Part shown: positions 6,903-12,489 of the stretch, in pieces
Numbering within the stretch: the stretch's first letter is position 1
Layout: the number at the start of each line of letters is the position of its first letter
Source of the DNA: JBDTGE01 sp050742975
GTDB taxonomy: Bacteria; Actinomycetota; Actinomycetes; Mycobacteriales; Jatrophihabitantaceae
Assembly: GCA_050742975.1 (NCBI GenBank)
Contig: JBOGDQ010000010.1
Span: forward strand, 1 to 23,011
Length of the DNA: 23,011 nucleotides
Reading direction: 5' to 3'
Notes under the pieces: generated by a model
The model's database searches: none
Told to the model about the DNA's origin: nothing
What the model saw: only the letters and a program-made list of their open reading frames with translations
Translations under genes and position numbers: made by a program

Positions 6903-8027
6903 TCAGCCCTGCAGCAGTTCCGTCAGGTGGCCGGCGACGAGCTGCCAGCGCCACTCCCGCTGGACCCAGGCCCGGCCCTGCTCGCCCAGCCGGGACCGCA
7001 GGTCGTCGTCGGCCAGCAACGTGACCAGGCGCTCGGCCACGGCGGCCGCGCTGCGGCCGTCGACGACGTAGCCGGTATCGCCCTGGCGCACGGCATCGGG
7101 GGCACCGCCGGAGTCACCGGCCACCACCGGCAGCCCGGCAGCGGACGCCTCGAGGAAGACGATGCCTAGGCCCTCGACGTCCATGCCCGCGCGCCGCGTG
7201 CGGCATGGCATCGCGAAGACGTCGCCGGCGGCGTAGTGCGCCGGCAGCTGCTCGTACGGCACGCCGCCGGTTAGCACCACGTGCTCGGCCACTCCGCGGT
7301 CCGCGGCCAGGCGCAGCAGGTCGTCGTGGTACGGCCCCTTGCCGACGAGCAGCAACGCCGCGTCCGGGATCGAGCGCCGCACGATCGGCAGCGCCTCGAT
7401 GAGGGTGTCCTGCCCCTTGCGCGGCACCAGCCGCGAGACGCACACGATCAGCGGGCGGCCGGTCAGCCCGTGGCGGATCCGCACCAGCGACCCGTCCACG
7501 TCGGGGCGGAAGGTCTCGACGTCGACCCCAGGTGTGAGCCGGCGCAGCGTGGCGCGCGGCCCGAACGCCGGCGCCAGACGCCGCCGGGTGTACTCGCCGA
7601 GGTAGGTGATCACGTCGCACTGGCTTCCGATACGGCGTAGCGCCTGCCGGCCGCCGGGCAGCATCGCCCAGCCGATCTCGTGCCCGTGCGTCGTCGCCAC
7701 CAGCCGCTCTGCACCGGCGTCCCGCAGCGAACGCGCCAGCAGCCCCAGCGGCGCGGAAGCGCCGAACCAGACGGCCGTGCACCCGTGCTCGCGGAGCACC
7801 GCGGTGATCCGCCGCCCGGCATACGGCGTGGGGAGCAGCAGGCCGGTGCGATGGCGCACCACCGGGAACGGCTGCTCGGCGTCGAAGGCGGCCGCGCCGG
7901 CGTGATCGGAGGCGTACACGACGACCGATCCCTCCGGCTGCCTGATCGCGAGCTGGTGGACGAAGGACTGGATGCCGCCCTGGCGGGGCGGGAAATCGTT
8001 CGTGACGATGAGCGTGCGCCGCGTCAT
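6903..8027 (-). CDS. pimB: PimB-type GT4 mannosyltransferase (phosphatidylinositol mannoside synthesis)
   Basis: A 374-residue GT-B glycosyltransferase of family GT4. The N-terminal half opens with LIVTNDFPPRQGGIQSF, the acceptor-domain glycine-rich loop shared with PimB'. The C-terminal half has SRLVPRKGQDTLIEA (Arg/Lys contacting the GDP-mannose phosphates) and the EX7E motif in EGLGIVFLE. PimB' transfers the second mannose to PIM1 at the cytoplasmic face of the membrane. Start ATG 8027 forms an ATGA overlap with the lipoprotein gene upstream and gives the family's usual short N-terminus; an ATG 30 nt earlier lies within that gene and is less likely. By synteny it is Rv2188c. It appears to be the last gene of a c-di-AMP-riboswitch-led operon. 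A different GDP-sugar acceptor specificity cannot be excluded. Confidence 0.88.
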   Translation of the reverse strand: MTRRTLIVTNDFPPRQGGIQSFVHQLAIRQPEGSVVVYASDHAGAAAFDAEQPFPVVRHRTGLLLPTPYAGRRITAVLREHGCTAVWFGASAPLGLLARSLRDAGAERLVATTHGHEIGWAMLPGGRQALRRIGSQCDVITYLGEYTRRRLAPAFGPRATLRRLTPGVDVETFRPDVDGSLVRIRHGLTGRPLIVCVSRLVPRKGQDTLIEALPIVRRSIPDAALLLVGKGPYHDDLLRLAADRGVAEHVVLTGGVPYEQLPAHYAAGDVFAMPCRTRRAGMDVEGLGIVFLEASAAGLPVVAGDSGGAPDAVRQGDTGYVVDGRSAAAVAERLVTLLADDDLRSRLGEQGRAWVQREWRWQLVAGHLTELLQG

Positions 8028-9301
8028 GCAAGCTCGGCCCTGAGATAGGCCCGCCACTGCGCGGTGAACGTCGCGGTCGTGACGCGCAGCTGGTCACGTA
8101 GTGCCTGCGCCACGGCGAATGAGGCGGGCAGCACCGCCGTCCCGACCTGGCGGTAGAACCGCACCAGTCCGGCCGTCCCGATCCGCGCCGCGATCAGCCG
8201 GCAGGCCAGCCAGGACTGCTCGTAGGTCTGCGGCAGCCGTTCGGCGCCCACCGCGAAGGCCGAGTCGGCGGGCAGCGTTGCAGGAACGGTGCCACGAGCA
8301 ACCTCGGCCCGCAGCTCGGCCGCGGCCAAGCGGACGGACTGGCCGTCGCCTTCCTGCGCCACGAAATCGGCGAACCCCTCGACGAGCCAGCGTGGCGTCG
8401 TGTCGGACGTCGAGGCGGCGGCGGCCAGATGGGTGATCTCGTGCCGGATCACGATGGCCTCGCCGAGCGTCGAGAGCTTGCCCAGAGCTGCCGGGTCCAT
8501 GACCAGCCGCTGACCGTACGGCTGATGCGTCAGCGGGTCGATGCCGTCGGTGATCGCGACGGCCGACACGTCCGGGCTCGTGTTGCTCGAGCCGACCAGC
8601 GCGGTGAACTCCACGGCGTCGGCCGGTGCGAGCACGGCGACGCGCTGTGCCCATCGCGTCCCCCACACCGCGCTGACCGCCGGGATCGCCCGGTCGACCG
8701 CGTCGGCGAGCCTGGTCAGCGCGGTGGCGTTCGCGATGTGGCCGAGAACCAGGCTGGACGAGCCACGCGCGACCACGACCGGCCCGAAGTCCCACGGGCC
8801 GCGCCAGCTGACCCCGCCCGCCTGGGCCAGGTCGTCGTCGCCGGCGAGGTACACGTGCCCGCCACGACGCACGAACGTCCACCACAGCGTCTTCGGCGCC
8901 GGGACCTGGTCGATGCCCGTCAGCCGGTAGGACAGCGTCACCTGCACGATCAACGCCTGCGCGCCGTACCTTTTGTCAGCTGCCTGCTCGGCCGACTCGT
9001 CGGTCACCGGTGCGTCGACGGCATAGGTCCACGACGTCAACGGCACGTCCGAGATGTTGTCGAGCTCGTCGGCCTGCTCGGCACGGAACGCCTTGCTGGC
9101 CGGCGCGGTGTCGACATCGGCGAGGAAATCCTTCGACGAGTGATCCAGCAGGGCCTGGCCATGGCGCGCGAGCAAGGCCCGCACCTCGCCGAGCGTCGGC
9201 GCTCCGGCGCGTTGGTGCTCACCGCCCGAGCAGCCACCGACGACGAACACGAGCGCCACTGCGATGGCCAGCAGGCGCCCAGCCGGAGGTCGGACGATCA
9301 C
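8024..9301 (-). CDS. Lipoprotein with HExxH zinc-metalloprotease motif (gluzincin-like)
   Basis: A 425-residue secreted lipoprotein. The N-terminal segment LLAIAVALVFVVGGC provides a signal sequence with a lipobox and a lipidation cysteine at residue 24. The first ~180 mature residues resemble a generic strand-rich extracytoplasmic domain. The C-terminal half carries AIVIRHEITHLAAA, with HEITH at 287-291, followed by RWLVEGFADFVAQ, whose Glu308 fits the third zinc ligand of a gluzincin (peptidase MA-like). Substrate unknown. It starts 13 nt after the NlpC/P60 stop and overlaps pimB by 4 nt, so it should be co-transcribed with both. The GTG start at 9301 has no good Shine-Dalgarno; coupling with the preceding gene is likely. 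M. tuberculosis has the unrelated-looking Rv2189c at this position, as far as I recall. Confidence 0.82.
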   Translation of the reverse strand: MIVRPPAGRLLAIAVALVFVVGGCSGGEHQRAGAPTLGEVRALLARHGQALLDHSSKDFLADVDTAPASKAFRAEQADELDNISDVPLTSWTYAVDAPVTDESAEQAADKRYGAQALIVQVTLSYRLTGIDQVPAPKTLWWTFVRRGGHVYLAGDDDLAQAGGVSWRGPWDFGPVVVARGSSSLVLGHIANATALTRLADAVDRAIPAVSAVWGTRWAQRVAVLAPADAVEFTALVGSSNTSPDVSAVAITDGIDPLTHQPYGQRLVMDPAALGKLSTLGEAIVIRHEITHLAAAASTSDTTPRWLVEGFADFVAQEGDGQSVRLAAAELRAEVARGTVPATLPADSAFAVGAERLPQTYEQSWLACRLIAARIGTAGLVRFYRQVGTAVLPASFAVAQALRDQLRVTTATFTAQWRAYLRAELA

Positions 9302-9314
9302 CTACAACGCAGGA

Positions 9315-10367
9315 TCAGCCGGTGAGCCGGGTCGCGCCGACATAGCCGTTGCCGTCGATCGCGGAGGCAACCTTCACGTCCTCGCCGGTCTCCGGTGCCG
9401 AGACCATGAGGCCGTCGCCCGCGTAGATCGTGACGTGCCCGATCGGCGAGTAGTAGAACATCAGGTCGCCGGGCTGCAGCGCGCTGAACGGGATGTGGGT
9501 GCCGTAGTTGTACTGGTCGGCCGCCGAGTGCGGCAGGCTGACGCCCGCCGAGCCCCACGCGCGCATCGTCAGGCCGGAGCAGTCGTACGAGTCGGGGCCC
9601 GCTGCGCCGAACACGTACGGCTTGCCCACCTGGGCCAGCGCGAAGCGGACCGCCTGCGCCGCGGCCTTGGAGTTGATGTGCGGGATCTTGGCCTTGACCT
9701 GCTCGACCGAGGACTGCGAGACCGACGGGTTGACCGACTGCTGGTAGGTCAGGCGCTGCGCGACGGTGAGGGTGTCCAGCAGGGTGTTGTACTTGTCCAG
9801 CTGCTTCTGGACGGCCGCCCGCTTCTGCGCCAGCGCGTCGCGCCGGGCGGTCGCCTCGGACAGCAGCGACTCCGCCTGCTTCTTCGCGGCGTCGGCTGTG
9901 CGCTGTACATCGGTCAGGTTGCTGACGACCTGCGCGTTGTGCGTCGAGATCATCGACAGTGTGGTCAGCTGGTCGAGGTAGCTCGACCCGCTGTTGCTCG
10001 ACAGCAGCGCCCCGGTCGCACTGAACGAACCGCCCTCGTACTCGGCGGCCGCAGCCTCGCCGAGCTGCACACGGGCGGCCTCGTACGCCTTGTCGGCCTC
10101 GGCCGCTAGGCGCTCGGCCCGCGTGGCAGCCGCGCTCTTGGACTGGACGAGCGTCTGGGCCTGGTCGTACCTGTCGACCAGTTGCGCGTTCTGCAGGGCC
10201 AGCTCACCCAACTGCTTCTGCACCTGGGTGAGCGTCGGCTTACTGCCCGGGCTCTCCGGACTGGCCGAGGCGGCTGGGGTGAGGAAGGTGGGACTGAGGA
10301 GCGCTGTCGCCGCGAGTGCGGCTATGGCCAACCAGGGCCGGAACCGACGCAAGCTTGCATTCGCCAC
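9315..10367 (-). CDS. Secreted NlpC/P60 peptidoglycan endopeptidase (RipC/Rv2190c-like)
   Basis: A 350-residue cell-wall hydrolase. Residues 1-36 form a signal peptide (basic start, hydrophobic LAIAALAATALL, cleavage near ASA). Residues ~45-205 are long coiled-coil helices as in RipA/RipC and FtsX-activated hydrolases. Residues 235-350 are the NlpC/P60 domain: YVFGAAGPDSYDCSGLTMRAW with nucleophile Cys263, and IGHVTIYAG with His311. Such enzymes cut the D-iGlu-mDAP bond of stem peptides. GTG 10367 is chosen because any upstream in-frame start lies within the riboswitch, GGAG sits 11 nt upstream, and this start gives a normal signal peptide. It is the first gene of an operon with the metalloprotease lipoprotein and pimB. 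Expression is expected to fall when c-di-AMP binds the leader. Confidence 0.92.
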   Translation of the reverse strand: MANASLRRFRPWLAIAALAATALLSPTFLTPAASASPESPGSKPTLTQVQKQLGELALQNAQLVDRYDQAQTLVQSKSAAATRAERLAAEADKAYEAARVQLGEAAAAEYEGGSFSATGALLSSNSGSSYLDQLTTLSMISTHNAQVVSNLTDVQRTADAAKKQAESLLSEATARRDALAQKRAAVQKQLDKYNTLLDTLTVAQRLTYQQSVNPSVSQSSVEQVKAKIPHINSKAAAQAVRFALAQVGKPYVFGAAGPDSYDCSGLTMRAWGSAGVSLPHSAADQYNYGTHIPFSALQPGDLMFYYSPIGHVTIYAGDGLMVSAPETGEDVKVASAIDGNGYVGATRLTG

Positions 10368-10393
10368 TATTGGCCGAACTCCGTTCTTCCTAG

Positions 10394-10570
10394 AGCCGCC
10401 TACCGAGTTAGCTGACGGGTTCGGGCCGGAAGAAGCCCTACGGCACACGTCGTTCCGCTGATCGAGCGGCCCGGCCTGTCCCGATTCACCCCAGGAGACG
10501 TGGGTCCCCGGTTCGCCATCTCCCTGCCCGCATGTGCGGACGTGAAGATATGCGTGCGATTCGGCGGTGA
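10394..10570 (-). promoter_or_regulatory. c-di-AMP riboswitch (ydaO-yuaA / rpfA type) upstream of the NlpC/P60 gene
   Basis: Read on the minus strand, the leader contains the conserved blocks of the actinobacterial ydaO class in order: ACCGCCGAATC, GGGCAGGGAGATGGCGAACC, GGGGACCC, CTGGGGTGAATCGGG, then CCCGAACCCGTCAGCTAAC and CGGTAGGCGG. CCGCC near the 5' end (10563-10567) pairs with GGCGG at the 3' end (10396-10400), forming P1. This class senses cyclic di-AMP, is typically an OFF switch and, in actinobacteria, commonly precedes NlpC/P60 or Rpf cell-wall hydrolase genes. The aptamer ends about 27 nt before the start codon, so the expression platform must overlap the ribosome binding region or act through early termination; I see no U-tract terminator. 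Confidence 0.9.
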
Positions 10571-10619
10571 CTTCCGGTGATACTCGCTTCGAGCACCGTG
10601 GAACCGGAAGGTCTCGGAA

Positions 10620-10648
10620 AGGTTACGGCCCGGAGGATCGCTGTGCAA
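10620..10648 (-). promoter_or_regulatory. Candidate sigma-A promoter of the riboswitch / nlpC operon
   Basis: On the minus strand TTGCAC (10643-10648) and TAACCT (10620-10625) are separated by exactly 17 nt and lie about 50 nt before the 5' end of the riboswitch. This is the best -35/-10 pair I found in the window. Confidence 0.65.
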
Positions 10649-10687
10649 CGCGGGGTCGGGCGCGTCGTGGAATTCGGACAAACTATT

Positions 10688-10891
10688 TCACGCGCTGCCC
10701 CCCACAGACCGGGATGAACCGGGCAAAGGCTGCAGCGGGGGAACGAGGCCGGCCTTGGCGAGCCGGCGCAGCGCCCGCCGCTCGGCCGGGTCGAAGTCCA
10801 CCGGCACCGGCGGCCGGTCGAGCAGGAACGCGACGACGCAGTCCGGGCATCCCTCGCCCTGAACCGGGCAGGTGTCGCAGTCGATCAGCAT
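10688..10891 (-). CDS. Small four-cysteine actinobacterial protein, function unknown
   Basis: A 67-residue protein starting MLIDCDTCPVQGEGCPDCVV. Two CxxC pairs (Cys5/Cys8 and Cys15/Cys18, numbered from ATG 10891) could hold zinc or an iron-sulfur cluster. The rest is FDPAERRALRRLAKAGLVPPL, a short helix, and a Gly/Ser tail. I recognise it as a conserved hypothetical type found near NlpC/P60 genes in actinobacteria, but know of no function. ATG 10891 has GGAG 5 nt upstream; a GTG two codons earlier would leave no spacing for that site. Two adjacent palindromes lie directly upstream. It is followed by 39 nt and then the promoter of the riboswitch operon, so it may be separately transcribed. 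Confidence 0.7.
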   Translation of the reverse strand: MLIDCDTCPVQGEGCPDCVVAFLLDRPPVPVDFDPAERRALRRLAKAGLVPPLQPLPGSSRSVGGSA

Positions 10892-10899
10892 GCTCACTC

Positions 10900-10919
10900 C
10901 TGACGTCAGTAACTGTTAC
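10900..10919 (-). promoter_or_regulatory. Two adjacent palindromes upstream of the small four-cysteine gene
   Basis: CTGACGTCAG (10900-10909) is a perfect 10-bp palindrome immediately upstream of, and abutting, the ribosome-binding site. GTAAC-N-GTTAC (10909-10919) is a second palindrome sharing one base with it. Their position suggests an operator, but no regulator can be named. Confidence 0.5.
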
Positions 10920-10947
10920 CCGGACGCTAGGAACGCCCTCTGACATT

Positions 10948-10976
10948 TTTTGGCGAGCCGACCTTTTGGCGAGCCG
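10948..10976. repeat. Short direct repeat of TTTTGGCGAGCCG
   Basis: The 13-mer ttttggcgagccg occurs at 10948-10960 and again at 10964-10976. It lies between the small-protein promoter region and the inverted dispersed repeat. No role is assigned. Confidence 0.6.
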
Positions 10977-10990
10977 CCGCCGACGGCTGC

Positions 10991-11092
10991 GCCGCCACTC
11001 GCAAGCTCGGGCGGACACAGCCGCCGGCACGCGACTTCGTCGCGAGGGGCGGCCGCGGGTGTTCGGCTTGGGCTCCGCCGGGGAGGTCACCA
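10991..11092 (-). repeat. Dispersed repeat, copy 3 (inverted and diverged)
   Basis: Read on the minus strand this segment repeats, in the same order, the blocks of the copies at 570-782: GGTGACCTCCCCGGCGGAGC (11072-11091), TCGCGACGAAGTCGCGTG (11028-11045), CGAGCTTGCGAG (10998-11009) and GGCGGCGC. Spacers between the blocks differ in sequence and length. It sits between the four-cysteine gene and the NYN gene, in a 224-bp gene-free stretch. Confidence 0.75.
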
Positions 11093-11115
11093 GTTTGTGG
11101 TCAGGTTCGTACCTT

Positions 11116-12420
11116 TTACAGTCTGGCTAGCAAGACGGCGGAGGGGACGGTCCAGGCGCCGGCTCGGCGGACGTCGGCGACGACCTGCTGGTCGGACGTG
11201 ACGACGATGACCGCCCGGCCCGGCGGCTCGGCGTCGACGAGGCTGCGGATCAGGTCGTCGGCGATCTGCTCGCCGGAGCTGAACAGCACGCGGACACCGC
11301 GGGGCGTGCGCGGCTGCACGGCCGGGCGGGTGCCGCCGTCGAACGCCACTGTGATCTCCGCGCCGCACCGCCCGGCCAGCGCGGCCAGCGCGGTGACCAG
11401 ACGGTCGCGCTGATCGGCCAGCGCCAGCTCGCCGTATCCCGTCTTCGTCACGTTGTAGCCGTCGACGACGAGGTGGGCCTGCGGCAGGGACAGCAACCGA
11501 TCCAGGGCCGCCGGATCGTCCGCGGACCGGCGGCTGAGGTCGGTGCCGGCCGCAATCACCCCGTCGGCGGGCCGCATCGACGGCGGCGCCAGTGACAGCT
11601 CGCGCCGCACGCCGGCCGCGGCGTCGGTGAGCGTCTGCAACAGCAGCCAGAGCCGCGCGTCGTCGACGTCGCGATCGGTTCGCGCCTCCCGCCGCGCGCT
11701 GCCGCTGGCCCGTTCCAGCTCGGTGATGCGCGCCCGCAGCCGCCGGCCCTCCGCCTCGCGCGAGGACTCCGCCTGCTCGGCCCGGCGCTGCGCGTCGGCG
11801 AGCGCCTGCTGCGCAGCGTCACGATCGCGCTCGGCCGCGCGCCGCTCACCGGTTCGAGCGCGCAGCGACTTCTTGAGCTCGGCGAGCTCGGCGGCCGACG
11901 ATGCCCCGGCCGCGTTGATCGCGTCGCGGGACCGCGCGACCTCGGCCTTGAGCCGCGCGCGCAGGTCGGCGAGCTCGCCCTGTAGCCTGCCCCGCTCCTC
12001 GCTGATCCCGGCGGCGTGCCCACGCTGCTCGGTCCAGCGCGCGGTGGCGTCCGCGACGATCGCCTCCCAGCCGTCGGGGCGCACGAGATAGGCGACTGCC
12101 GCGACGTCGGACGGATCGGACGCCGCGGTGGAGGCTCCGGACCGGATCGCTTCGACAAGTACCGGCAGGGTCTCGGCAACCACGTCCGCGACCCGGGCGC
12201 GGAACTCCGCGTCGCTGTCCAGCGCGGCCGCGATGGGCACCGCTCCGCGCTGGCGCCGCCGGGCCGAGGTGAACTTCGCGATCGCCCGCAGCGGCGGCGG
12301 GATCTCGTCGCTCTTCAGCCGCCCGAGCACGTCCGACGCGATCTGCACGACCTGCTGGCGGGCCGGGCCGGCGAGCACGACCGAGCCACCGGTCGGCTCG
12401 GTCTGCTCGGCGCTGCTCAC
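11116..12420 (-). CDS. NYN (YacP-like) domain putative RNase / RNA-binding protein
   Basis: A 434-residue cytoplasmic protein. The N-terminal ~150 residues are alpha-helical (VLGRLKSDEIPPPLRAIAKF onward) with no named domain. A charged Arg/Glu/Ala-rich coiled coil fills the middle. Residues ~316-425 are a NYN/PIN-like nuclease domain beginning HLVVDGYNVTKTGYGELALADQ and continuing with AFDGG, SSGEQIADDLI and VVTSDQ. Its conserved aspartates (VDGYN, AFDGG, ADDLI, TSDQ) match the metal-binding acidic set of YacP-type ribonucleases. RNA target unknown. The GTG start at 12420 follows TACCCT by 6 nt, and the preceding open frame continues antisense to another gene, so this start is preferred. It is transcribed divergently from the DnaQ-UvrC fusion. 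Confidence 0.82.
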   Translation of the reverse strand: MSSAEQTEPTGGSVVLAGPARQQVVQIASDVLGRLKSDEIPPPLRAIAKFTSARRRQRGAVPIAAALDSDAEFRARVADVVAETLPVLVEAIRSGASTAASDPSDVAAVAYLVRPDGWEAIVADATARWTEQRGHAAGISEERGRLQGELADLRARLKAEVARSRDAINAAGASSAAELAELKKSLRARTGERRAAERDRDAAQQALADAQRRAEQAESSREAEGRRLRARITELERASGSARREARTDRDVDDARLWLLLQTLTDAAAGVRRELSLAPPSMRPADGVIAAGTDLSRRSADDPAALDRLLSLPQAHLVVDGYNVTKTGYGELALADQRDRLVTALAALAGRCGAEITVAFDGGTRPAVQPRTPRGVRVLFSSGEQIADDLIRSLVDAEPPGRAVIVVTSDQQVVADVRRAGAWTVPSAVLLARL

Positions 12421-12426
12421 CCGCCC

Positions 12427-12432
12427 AGGGTA
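12427..12432 (-). promoter_or_regulatory. Candidate -10 box (TACCCT) of the NYN gene
   Basis: TANNNT hexamer on the minus strand ending 6 nt before GTG 12420; implies a leaderless transcript. No Shine-Dalgarno is present. Confidence 0.5.
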
Positions 12433-12476
12433 TGCGGCTCCGGGCGCGCCGCCCGTGTTTCGTCGTACCCGCGGCT

Positions 12477-12482
12477 TAGCGT
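12477..12482 (+). promoter_or_regulatory. Candidate -10 box (TAGCGT) of the DnaQ-UvrC fusion gene
   Basis: TANNNT hexamer ending exactly 7 nt before ATG 12490; implies a leaderless transcript and supports that start codon. Confidence 0.55.
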
Positions 12483-12489
12483 CCGGGAC

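Noticed and set aside
10368..10448. Upstream GTG extension of the NlpC/P60 protein (27 residues)
   Set aside because: The extension would be encoded by the 3' half of the riboswitch aptamer and would bury the signal peptide.
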